From: Candidatus Thorarchaeota archaeon
Lineage (GTDB): Archaea > Asgardarchaeota > Thorarchaeia > Thorarchaeales > Thorarchaeaceae
Direction of reading: 5' to 3'
Assembly: GCA_029856425.1 (NCBI GenBank)
Contig: JAHQWZ010000038.1
Location: forward strand, 1 to 11,346
Length of the DNA: 11,346 nucleotides
The notes beneath the pieces are model-generated. The model was not told where the DNA came from and did no database searches. It was given only the letters and a program-made list of their open reading frames with translations. Positions within the stretch are counted from its first letter, which is position 1; every line of letters begins with the position of its first letter. This document shows, piece after piece, positions 1-5,947 of this stretch. The translations under genes were made by a program, and so were the position numbers.

Positions 1-466
1 AGTGAGGCTGATGTCTAGTGATTTGTCTGACAAGATGTGGCATTTTAATGAGTGGAGTATGCCATATCACGCTGCTTCTTCTGATGCCGGAGAAGATATC
101 CAGTAGGCGGCCAATAGCAAGAGTTCCAAGCGATTTACCAACCAGAATCTCGAGTTCGGAATCTATCTTATCCACAGCGACCTTTAGAGCTTCCTCTGCA
201 TCCCCAAACAACCACTTCTGTTTCTCCTCCCATTCGAGGCTATTAAAATCTGGATTATTCCAGTAAGCATAATCAACGCTCAGAACATTGACACGATTCT
301 CGAGCAACAGATTGATTGTATAATGAAGCAATGGGCCCTGAGAGGTGTAGCCCCTACCGGGAAACACAATTGCGAGCTTTTCACTATGCTGTTTGAGTTT
401 CAAGTATGTATTCGGGACAGGCTTTCCGTCATATCCAATTATGTCAATGCTCTCAAACGAATACAT
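1..466 (-). CDS. alpha/beta hydrolase family protein, N-terminal part (runs off left edge)
   Basis: The minus strand is open from position 541 to the window edge, and the first usable start is ATG at 466-464. It is preceded by an SD-like GGAG at 481-478, and an in-frame stop lies further upstream at 544-542. The 155 visible residues form the first half of an alpha/beta hydrolase. A core strand (LAIVFPGRGY, residues 31-40) ends in a likely oxyanion-hole loop, and the nucleophile elbow is GKSLG (residues 110-114) with Ser112 as the presumed catalytic nucleophile. The acid and histidine of the triad should lie beyond the left edge. No signal peptide or membrane segment is seen, so a cytosolic enzyme is likely. 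The substrate cannot be told; the family includes esterases, lipases and dienelactone hydrolases. It is transcribed divergently from the winged-helix gene at 551. The family call is fairly sure, the specific role is not. Confidence 0.8.
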   Translation of the reverse strand, partial: MYSFESIDIIGYDGKPVPNTYLKLKQHSEKLAIVFPGRGYTSQGPLLHYTINLLLENRVNVLSVDYAYWNNPDFNSLEWEEKQKWLFGDAEEALKVAVDKIDSELEILVGKSLGTLAIGRLLDIFSGIRRSSVIWHTPLIKMPHLVRQITRHQPH

Positions 467-550
467 GGCCTGTTGCTCTCCTGTGATGCTGATAAGAACC
501 TTGGATAAACAGCAAGGTGATAGAATACGAATCCTTATTTGTCATGAGTC

Positions 551-847
551 TTGGTGAGAAGAAGAACAATCAGGAGGTATGATAAAACATGGTATCAACA
601 TTCAGGTGGGATCGTGTTTGCACAGCGCTCATTCTTAGCTCTGCCTCCGTCTGCGAAGTTCTTGTACGTGCTGCTTAAGAACAGGCGTCGGATGTCCCGG
701 CAGGACCTGATCAGCAACACCTTCTTGCCTCCCCGGACTGTGAACTATGGCCTCAGTCGACTGAAGGACCTTGGTCTAATCCGGGAGCATGAGCATGGCA
801 AGGACAAGCGGAGGGCAGTCTATGAGCTAATTTCGGCGCCTATGTGA
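551..847 (+). CDS. small winged-helix DNA-binding protein (probable transcriptional regulator)
   Basis: This 98-residue basic protein has a winged helix-turn-helix in its second half. A helix at about 32-44 (LPPSAKFLYVLLKN) is followed by the HTH (MSRQDLISNTFLPPRTVNYG, 48-67), a helix ending in LKDLGLI (71-77), and a charged beta wing (about 79-94). This is the layout of archaeal MarR/ArsR-like one-domain regulators. The reading frame opens just after a stop at 545-547, so the start must be TTG 551 or the adjacent GTG 554. Neither has a clear Shine-Dalgarno, so the message may be leaderless. The AT-rich TAGAATA at 521-527 is placed about right for that. The gene is divergent from the hydrolase and upstream of aspS, and a strong hairpin begins 14 bases after its stop. 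Its target is unknown; the hydrolase or itself are reasonable guesses. Confidence 0.75.
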   Translation: MVRRRTIRRYDKTWYQHSGGIVFAQRSFLALPPSAKFLYVLLKNRRRMSRQDLISNTFLPPRTVNYGLSRLKDLGLIREHEHGKDKRRAVYELISAPM

Positions 848-861
848 TTTAGTATGTACAA

Positions 862-900
862 GAAACGATATCTCTGAGTCCATCTCAGAGGTGTCGTTTC
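862..900 (+). other. 17-bp RNA stem-loop between the winged-helix gene and aspS
   Basis: Positions 862-878 pair with 884-900 around a 5-base loop (TCCAT). All 17 positions pair in RNA on the plus strand, 15 as Watson-Crick pairs and two as G-U pairs (871/891 and 869/893). On the minus strand those two would be A-C mismatches, so the structure favours a plus-strand transcript. It begins 14 bases after the regulator stop and ends about 100 bases before aspS. No run of T follows, so it is not a classic intrinsic terminator. It could protect or process the 3' end of the regulator mRNA, or lie in an aspS leader. Confidence 0.6.
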
Positions 901-910
901 GAAATTTATT
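900..910 (+). promoter_or_regulatory. candidate BRE/TATA element for aspS
   Basis: CGAAATTTATT resembles an archaeal BRE followed by a TATA box, and would start transcription near 930-935, giving a leader of about 65 bases for aspS. The perfect 10-bp palindrome ATTCATGAAT (908-917) overlaps its downstream edge and could be a repressor site. A weaker AT-rich alternative (CATAAT, near 948-953) would give a shorter leader. The call rests on position and composition only. Confidence 0.3.
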
Positions 911-997
911 CATGAATTACTCCTTCATTGCCTTATGCCAAAAGCCTCATAATGCAATCATAGCGGATTCTGTTCTGAAACACTGAGGCGAAATCAA

Positions 998-2356
998 ATG
1001 GACTTCTATAGCGATGCAGGTGTCGAACCAATTGGCGAAGGGATTCGTACCCATTTCAGCAGTGAGGTAACTGCAGAGATTGCAGGCACAGAAGTCACCA
1101 TTATGGGTTGGGTCCACATTCTGCGTGATAAGGGGAAGATAAAATTCCTCATTCTCAGAGACGAACACGGTCAAGTCCAAGTCACAATTCCTCAGAAGAA
1201 GGTCTCTGAAGAAGTCTTTGAGGTTTCTGGACAGCTAAAGCCAGAATTTGCTGTAGCGGTAAAGGGTATGGTTGTAGCAGCCAAACAAGTCGCCTCAGGT
1301 GCCGAGGTTATTCCAACTCGTATCCGAATTATCAATACCGCTGAACGTCTTCCAATTGACGTTGTTGAAGGTAAGGTGGATGTTGATTTGGACACACGCC
1401 TCAATCATAGAATTCTTGATCTTCGAAAGCCCTCGGTCAATGCCGTATTTCGGATTCAACACACTCTGGTACGATTTGCACGTGAATATCTTGAGTCGAA
1501 AGACTTTGTGGAGATTCATACTCCCAAGATCGTAGCGGAAGCCACAGAGGGAGGGGCAAACCTCTTTGAGATAAAGTACTTTGACAAGAGAGCCTACTTG
1601 GCCCAGAGTCCCCAGTTCTATAAGCAGCTCATGATTCTTGCAGGATTTGGGAGGGTCTTTGAGATTGCTCCAGTCTTCAGAGCTGAAAAACACAACACAC
1701 GGCGTCATGTCAATGAGTACACCTCGTTTGACTACGAGATGGCATGGATAACAGACGTGGATGACGTCATGAAAATGGAAGAACGAATGCTGAATCATTC
1801 ATTTCAGAAGACTGCAAAGGTGGCATCAAGAGAGTTAGAAACCTTGGGAGTTGAGTTAGCCGTTCCCAAGGTGCCCTTCAAGAGAATCAAGTATGCAAAA
1901 GCCATAGATTTACTAAACAGTGAAGGAAAGGAACTCTCAATAACTGATGACATTGATCCTGAAGCCGAGCGCCTTCTAGGTGAGATATTCCCAGAGAAGT
2001 TCGGGACTGATATGGTATTCCTAACGCACTATCCATTAGAACTGAGACCCGCATATACCATGCCTAGCATGACAGACGAAGGTATGACCGAGAGCTTCGA
2101 CCTGACCTACAAGGGTATGGAGATTACTACTGGGAGTCAGAGAATTCATCTCTACGGTCTCCTTGTTGAGAGGTTTAAAGCGAAAGGCTTCAATCCTGAT
2201 GCTTTTGCTTTCTATCTCGATCCCTTCAAGTATGGCGCACCTCCCCACGGAGGATTGGGCTTGGGTGTGGAACGACTCACGATGCAGCTCTTGGGAATTG
2301 AGAATATCCGTGAAGCAACCCTTCTCCCACGAGACCGAGACCGGATTACGCCTTAG
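998..2356 (+). CDS. aspS: aspartyl-tRNA synthetase, archaeal type, probably non-discriminating
   Basis: This class II synthetase charges tRNA(Asp) with aspartate using ATP in the cytosol. The 452 residues start with an OB-fold anticodon-binding domain (about 30-120), followed by the archaeal/eukaryotic type catalytic core. Motif 2 is FRAE (227-230) with the flipping loop after it, and motif 3 is GGLGLGVER (418-426). QSPQFYKQ (203-210) is a core signature. It is about 15 residues longer than usual archaeal enzymes because of an N-terminal lead (MDFYSDAGVEPIGEGI) before the conserved RTHFSSE. ATG 998 was kept because GAGG lies about 9 bases upstream. At the position that is Trp26 in the Thermococcus discriminating enzyme, this protein has His40 (GWVH), and at the Lys85 position it has Ala99. 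His at the first site is associated with AspRS that also charges tRNA(Asn), which would require a GatCAB amidotransferase elsewhere. The alignment is from memory. Confidence 0.95.
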   Translation: MDFYSDAGVEPIGEGIRTHFSSEVTAEIAGTEVTIMGWVHILRDKGKIKFLILRDEHGQVQVTIPQKKVSEEVFEVSGQLKPEFAVAVKGMVVAAKQVASGAEVIPTRIRIINTAERLPIDVVEGKVDVDLDTRLNHRILDLRKPSVNAVFRIQHTLVRFAREYLESKDFVEIHTPKIVAEATEGGANLFEIKYFDKRAYLAQSPQFYKQLMILAGFGRVFEIAPVFRAEKHNTRRHVNEYTSFDYEMAWITDVDDVMKMEERMLNHSFQKTAKVASRELETLGVELAVPKVPFKRIKYAKAIDLLNSEGKELSITDDIDPEAERLLGEIFPEKFGTDMVFLTHYPLELRPAYTMPSMTDEGMTESFDLTYKGMEITTGSQRIHLYGLLVERFKAKGFNPDAFAFYLDPFKYGAPPHGGLGLGVERLTMQLLGIENIREATLLPRDRDRITP

Positions 2357-2428
2357 CTGATAATACTCTCTCTTATAGTGACATCTGACTAAACCCAATG
2401 AGAGGCCCAGTGTGGGCTATACACTTGT

Positions 2429-3202
2429 ATGAAGGTCTCTCTGATGCAGGAACGTCTTCGATCCGAACTCTTTGCTTCAATAGCCACTCTTGATCAACTA
2501 AAGAAGATGTTCGACATGGGAATTGTCGACATCAGGTCATATCAGAGGGAGTCAGAAGCATTGGCCAGTGAAGTCAAGGCCAACATCGTGGACTTGAAAC
2601 GTATAGGCCTCGATTTTGGCACCTTCATTCAGACCGAACGTGTTGCAGAGAGGTTTCCCGATGCTGTTATGCTTCTCAATCTAGTCCGAGGAGAGAACCG
2701 ATTCAGTGGCGACGGGATGACTATGGATGAATACTATGATCACATTGGACTTGCAATTCTTGATGTGGCAACAGTACATGCTTCAAAAGGGCTCATGGGC
2801 TTAGCTGAGCTGATTGTTGAAGTCGTGAAGCGAATGCCTGAGCTGAAGGCCATCAGCTACAGCGACGTGATTGAAGCAGTCAATCGCGTAGCTGAACATG
2901 GGCTTATCCCAGGAATCCGAACGCTTCGTGGTGGAGTGAAAGTTGTCGAACTCCGGCCCCTTGAGCTAAGAAGGGACCAGTCTGATGTGGTCAATCTTGC
3001 AGCATCAAAAGGCTATGTTTCTGTGGAAGAAGTCATGATGCTCATGAAGTGGTCTGAGGACCATGCAAGACAAGTGCTCTCCAGTCTAGTAGATGCTGGA
3101 ATGGCTGTAGCAGATATTCGATTCTCCACAGGCGGTCGATACTACTTCCCAGGTCTGCGGGCAAGAGAAAGCGGTGATAGTGGGGCAATTTCACACCGCT
3201 AA
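2429..3202 (+). CDS. vps22: ESCRT-II subunit Vps22/SNF8-like (EAP30 family)
   Basis: This 257-residue protein is homologous to eukaryotic Vps22 (SNF8/EAP30), a subunit of ESCRT-II, which links upstream cargo-recognising complexes to ESCRT-III assembly on membranes. An N-terminal helical hairpin (about 8-60) is followed by two tandem winged helices (about 85-175 and 180-245). YYDHIGLAILDV (102-113) corresponds to the SNF8 FYYELGVQI region. In the second domain KGYVSVEEV (194-202), MKWSEDHARQVL (206-217) and YYFPGL (238-243) match SNF8 nearly residue for residue. It is closer to Vps22 than to Vps36, and has no GLUE domain. ATG 2429 lacks a clear SD, whereas ATG 2444 (Met6) has AAGGTC about 6 bases upstream and is a credible alternative start. 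It lies 72 bases after aspS in the same direction, with a possible TATA-like TTATAG at 2373-2378. Its last 4 bases overlap the 3' end of the convergent vps25. Confidence 0.9.
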   Translation: MKVSLMQERLRSELFASIATLDQLKKMFDMGIVDIRSYQRESEALASEVKANIVDLKRIGLDFGTFIQTERVAERFPDAVMLLNLVRGENRFSGDGMTMDEYYDHIGLAILDVATVHASKGLMGLAELIVEVVKRMPELKAISYSDVIEAVNRVAEHGLIPGIRTLRGGVKVVELRPLELRRDQSDVVNLAASKGYVSVEEVMMLMKWSEDHARQVLSSLVDAGMAVADIRFSTGGRYYFPGLRARESGDSGAISHR

Positions 3203-3933
3203 ACTGAAATCTTGATTGCACCTTTCTTCTTATCCACCCAACTGGCAAGTCCTTTCTCCACCATGATGAGAAGAACTCTATGAAGATCTTCTTCTGGAAG
3301 TTTCGCGAAGCTGTAATTTCCTTCCTGAATTACGATTGACTTCACGTCTAATCTCAGCTTTCCTGACTTCAATGCCCACTCATAGATGATGTCAGCCCAA
3401 TCCTCAAGGAATCTCCAGTAGACTCTCAATTGCCTGCAGTTTCTGTCCAACCACTCAGCGATTTCCTTCTGTACCAGCACCTCGCCAATCAATTTGAATG
3501 AGTCTATCTTGTTTGTGATATCATTAAACGGGGGCTCCTTTATGAAAGCAGTTACTGAAAGGATGTGGACATCACGAGCTTCCATCCATCGTAGGACAAA
3601 ATCCGACCATTCCTCAGCCCACATCTCCCTGTCTTCTTCTCTAGGAGGTATGCCGTACATCCACTCTGTCTGTCTGATGTTTCCCCATGGAGGCATGAGA
3701 ACAACTTCTTCTAGCTCAACGCGAGCTTCCTCCTCGATGGTTGAATCTGCAGTGACTTCAATAGTGCTAGTAGTCTCCTTATGCTCAACAACTACCTCCG
3801 GTCTATGGACTTCCTCCGCCTTCATCTCGACTTCTTCAACTAGAGTCGATTCTTCTTCTTGGGATTCTGAGATTGAGGTTTCTGAGGCAGTCTTGGTTTT
3901 CTCCTTCTCCTTGCGTCGTTCTCTGACACCCAC
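3199..3933 (-). CDS. vps25: ESCRT-II subunit Vps25-like with long charged N-terminal extension
   Basis: Residues about 80-244 match eukaryotic Vps25, the ESCRT-II subunit that contacts the Vps20-type ESCRT-III protein. The PPW (81-83) and IPP (95-97) region precedes a first winged helix. EWLDR (160-164), VYWRFLEDWADIIYEWA (171-187) and the following SGK correspond to the human EWLDK, MWRRPEEWGKLIYQWV and SGQ segment. A second winged helix covers about 195-244 (PEEDLHRVLLIMVEKG). Residues 1-78 are an extension with no counterpart in human Vps25: first basic (RERRKEKEK), then rich in Glu, Thr, Ser and Val, probably disordered. The start is GTG at 3933, 3 bases after the vps4 stop, with GGAGGGG about 9 bases upstream inside vps4. 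The two genes therefore form one minus-strand operon. The stop overlaps the convergent vps22 stop. A later start at Met37 would shorten the tail but lacks support. Confidence 0.88.
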   Translation of the reverse strand: MGVRERRKEKEKTKTASETSISESQEEESTLVEEVEMKAEEVHRPEVVVEHKETTSTIEVTADSTIEEEARVELEEVVLMPPWGNIRQTEWMYGIPPREEDREMWAEEWSDFVLRWMEARDVHILSVTAFIKEPPFNDITNKIDSFKLIGEVLVQKEIAEWLDRNCRQLRVYWRFLEDWADIIYEWALKSGKLRLDVKSIVIQEGNYSFAKLPEEDLHRVLLIMVEKGLASWVDKKKGAIKISV

Positions 3934-3936
3934 TCC

Positions 3937-5154
3937 CTAGGACCCCTCCGCCCAATCGATATACCTCTTTACATCCTCAGGAGATGTTGCCGGCCTAATA
4001 TTCTCGATAGCTTGCAGGAGGTCCTCTCTTGACACCGGTCGAATATCAAGTATCTCTTCCTCTTCCTCCATTCTGCCTGTTCGTTGCAGATCCCTGATTG
4101 GCTCCATGGCTGCTTCTCTGCATACTACGCTTATGTCTCTCCCACTGTAGCCCTCACTGAGGTCTGCAAGCTCATCATAGTCTACTTCAGGAGCAACCTC
4201 TATCTCTTCCATGTGGATCTCGAAAATCTTCTTTCTGGCAGGCTTGTCTGGGAGTGTCACATGGATCTTCTTCTCAAACCTAGATCGAAGTGCAAAGTCC
4301 AACTCCCATGGGAGGTTAGTAGCGCCAATCACCGTTACTCTGTCTTCAAGGTCACTGGCAAGTCCTTGTAGTTCCGTTAGAAGCTGAGTCTTCAGTCTCC
4401 TCTCTCCACCTACATCATCCCCAGACCTCGAAACCCCAACTGAATCAAGTTCGTCCATGAATACTATCGCGGGCTGATTGCGTCTGGCCAAAGCAAAGAG
4501 ATTCATGACCAGTTTCTCAGATTCACCAAGCCACTTGCTAACAATGTTGCCTGCAGATACATTGAAGAAGGTGGCATTGACTTCCGATGCGACTGCCTTT
4601 GCAATCAAAGTCTTACCGCATCCTGCTGGGCCATAGAACAGTATTCCTCTCCATGGCTGGCGCGACTTGCCCTTGAAGAGCTCAGGGTGCTTCATTGGTG
4701 CTATGATCGCATCATGAATAGCTTGCTTAGCATCTGCTAGTCCCGCGACATCACTCATTTTGACGCTGGGTCTCTCAGTGATGATTGTGTCAGATATCAT
4801 CTCCTGAAGTCTTCGAGTGTCCTCATCTACTTCTGTCTCGGCCTCTGCCGTCTTTTCCATTGCGGGCTCTGACCCAACATCTGGACTGAAGACGGGTGGG
4901 GTGGTCAGTCCTTCAGGAGGCCCTCTAGCCTTCTTCTTAATTCCTGATATGTAACGTACTCTGTCAACGCACTCCTGTGCTCTGTCAAGATAGTGTTTTT
5001 GGACTGAGGGTAGAGATGCGGCATTTGATAGTTTGATCAGAATCTTGCTTGCCTTCAGGTAGTACTGAGCAGCTTCCTTCTTCATCCCTCTTTGATCCAA
5101 CTCTATTGCCTTATCTAGCAGGTTCTTCAGGCCTTGGTCCAATCTATCTGACAT
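3937..5154 (-). CDS. vps4: Vps4-like AAA ATPase with N-terminal MIT domain
   Basis: This 405-residue ATPase disassembles or remodels ESCRT-III polymers by threading subunits through a hexameric pore. Residues 1-75 form a three-helix MIT domain (ELDQRGMKKEAAQYYLKASK), which binds the C-terminal tails of ESCRT-III proteins. A Pro/Glu-rich linker (about 76-125) follows. The AAA module has Walker A GPAGCGKT (175-182), pore loop 1 KWLGESE (207-213), Walker B VFMDELDS (231-238), sensor 1 at ATN (278-280), arginine finger region LRSRFE (289-294) and GYSGRD (335-340). The C-terminus (ENIRPATSPEDVKRYIDWAE) is a typical Vps4 ending. The beta domain that eukaryotic Vps4 carries near its end is shortened to an acidic stretch (RMEEEEEI, 361-368). 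The gene is first in an operon with vps25 and is divergent from the ESCRT-III gene across a 172-base intergenic region. ATG 5154 has only a weak SD, so a very short leader is likely. Confidence 0.96.
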   Translation of the reverse strand: MSDRLDQGLKNLLDKAIELDQRGMKKEAAQYYLKASKILIKLSNAASLPSVQKHYLDRAQECVDRVRYISGIKKKARGPPEGLTTPPVFSPDVGSEPAMEKTAEAETEVDEDTRRLQEMISDTIITERPSVKMSDVAGLADAKQAIHDAIIAPMKHPELFKGKSRQPWRGILFYGPAGCGKTLIAKAVASEVNATFFNVSAGNIVSKWLGESEKLVMNLFALARRNQPAIVFMDELDSVGVSRSGDDVGGERRLKTQLLTELQGLASDLEDRVTVIGATNLPWELDFALRSRFEKKIHVTLPDKPARKKIFEIHMEEIEVAPEVDYDELADLSEGYSGRDISVVCREAAMEPIRDLQRTGRMEEEEEILDIRPVSREDLLQAIENIRPATSPEDVKRYIDWAEGS

Positions 5155-5183
5155 TCCAGTTCAGGTCTAACAGGAACCTGTGA

Positions 5184-5192
5184 TGATAATAA
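5184..5192 (-). promoter_or_regulatory. candidate TATA box for vps4-vps25
   Basis: Read on the minus strand the sequence is CTTATTATC. It lies about 30 bases upstream of the vps4 ATG, which would place the transcription start within about 10 bases of the start codon, as in near-leaderless archaeal mRNAs. A small interrupted palindrome GTGA-CTA-TCAC (5200-5210) lies just upstream of it in the direction of transcription. The call rests on position and AT content only. Confidence 0.4.
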
Positions 5193-5246
5193 GTTCTGTG
5201 TGACTATCACTATACGCTGCTAACACTGAAATCGATTGACAAAGTA

Positions 5247-5271
5247 CGTAGAGGATGTACCATGCTCTACG
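5247..5271. promoter_or_regulatory. perfect 7-bp inverted repeat, candidate operator of the ESCRT-III gene
   Basis: CGTAGAG (5247-5253) and its exact reverse complement CTCTACG (5265-5271) are separated by 11 bases, so the half-site centres are 18 bp apart. The right arm ends 4 bases before the TTTAAA box of the ESCRT-III gene, a typical place for an archaeal activator or a repressor that blocks TBP/TFB. It also lies within the shared region upstream of vps4. Confidence 0.45.
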
Positions 5272-5275
5272 AAGG

Positions 5276-5281
5276 TTTAAA
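5276..5281 (+). promoter_or_regulatory. candidate TATA box for the ESCRT-III gene
   Basis: TTTAAA preceded by the purine-rich GAAGG (BRE-like) would start transcription near 5303-5308, giving a leader of about 20 bases before GTG 5327. A second AT-rich run, TTTATT (5291-5296), is an alternative. Confidence 0.4.
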
Positions 5282-5326
5282 CGCTGAACATTTATTCTAG
5301 TTTCATAGGGCCGATGCCCGAGTCAA

Positions 5327-5947
5327 GTGGTGAGGTTTTTGGATTCACTCAGAAAGGCGTTCAGATGGGGTCGAAAAAGACCCGACAGTGGAGAGGTTTC
5401 CAGCCAGCTCAGAATTCTAACTAAGCAGCTTGCTCGTGAGAGAAACAAGTTGGAGAAGGAAGAGCGCGATACACGCGCTCGAGCTATAAAAGCCCGCCAA
5501 GCTGGACAAATGGATGCCTTCAAAACCTATGCCACTGAGATGGTACGCTTCAGGCGTTACGCTCTCTCCACGGATAAGGCACGGCTTCAAATTCTCAAGA
5601 TATTGGCTCATCTCAATCGCGCGCAGACATCAGCAAAAACAGGCCGCGCTCTCGAGGAGGTTGCAAAGATTCTCGGGATGCTTGGTGACACGAGTGATAC
5701 ACGGAAGCTTGTTGAGAATATTGATGAGATCACTCGCCGTTTGGATGAGTTTGAAATTGAAAGTGCAATATCTGCAGATGCACTTGATGCAAGCATGGAA
5801 GTAAGCTCAGACGATCTAGCATCCGCAATGCAGGAGATCGATGTGGAAATTGGATTATCCGATGCAACAGTAGTTGCTAGCCCTGCTTCTGAGTCAGAAA
5901 CACTTGAGAAAGACATCAAGGACTTGGAACGTGAATTAGGTATCTAG
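5327..5947 (+). CDS. ESCRT-III subunit, Vps2/24/46 (CHMP1-3) type
   Basis: This 206-residue Snf7-family protein would polymerise into membrane-deforming filaments for cell division, vesicle budding or repair. A basic amphipathic N-terminus (MVRFLDSLRKAFRWGRKR) suits membrane contact. Long helices alpha1 and alpha2 follow (about 23-105), then shorter helices and an acidic C-terminal half (about 130-206), the usual charge split of ESCRT-III. KARQAGQMDAFKTYATEMVR (55-74) followed by FRRY (75-78) resembles CHMP2A (QGQMDA, VRTRRY), so the Vps2/24/46 class is preferred over Vps20/32/60. The tail TLEKDIKDLERELGI (192-206) is an amphipathic helix resembling a MIM1 motif, the likely docking site for the Vps4 MIT domain. 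The start is GTG 5327 or the next GTG 5330. ATG 5314 is out of frame. The gene is divergent from vps4 and ends exactly where the convergent zinc-finger gene ends. Confidence 0.92.
   Translation: MVRFLDSLRKAFRWGRKRPDSGEVSSQLRILTKQLARERNKLEKEERDTRARAIKARQAGQMDAFKTYATEMVRFRRYALSTDKARLQILKILAHLNRAQTSAKTGRALEEVAKILGMLGDTSDTRKLVENIDEITRRLDEFEIESAISADALDASMEVSSDDLASAMQEIDVEIGLSDATVVASPASESETLEKDIKDLERELGI

Noticed and set aside
18..508. Two plus-strand open frames at the left edge (18-266 and 323-508)
   Set aside because: The minus strand here encodes a coherent alpha/beta hydrolase with a GxSxG elbow, so these are shadows.
572..591. AGGAGGT followed by ATG codons at 579 and 589, suggesting a start
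   Set aside because: Neither ATG is in the winged-helix frame. The one at 589 gives only about 29 codons without similarity. The motif arises from Arg-Arg-Tyr codons.
1295..1798. 167-codon open frame on the minus strand inside aspS
   Set aside because: It is fully antisense to a conserved synthetase core and its translation resembles no protein family.
2405..2417. GCCCA-GTG-TGGGC hairpin just before vps22
   Set aside because: The stem is only 5 bp with a 3-base loop and no T-tract; it is within what chance produces.
3494..3940. 148-codon plus-strand open frame, Ser/Thr-rich
   Set aside because: It is the antisense shadow of the Glu/Thr/Ser-rich Vps25 extension and core; its composition follows from that codon usage.
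5608..5919. 103-codon minus-strand open frame within the ESCRT-III gene
   Set aside because: It is Ser/Ala-rich antisense to a clear Snf7-family protein.
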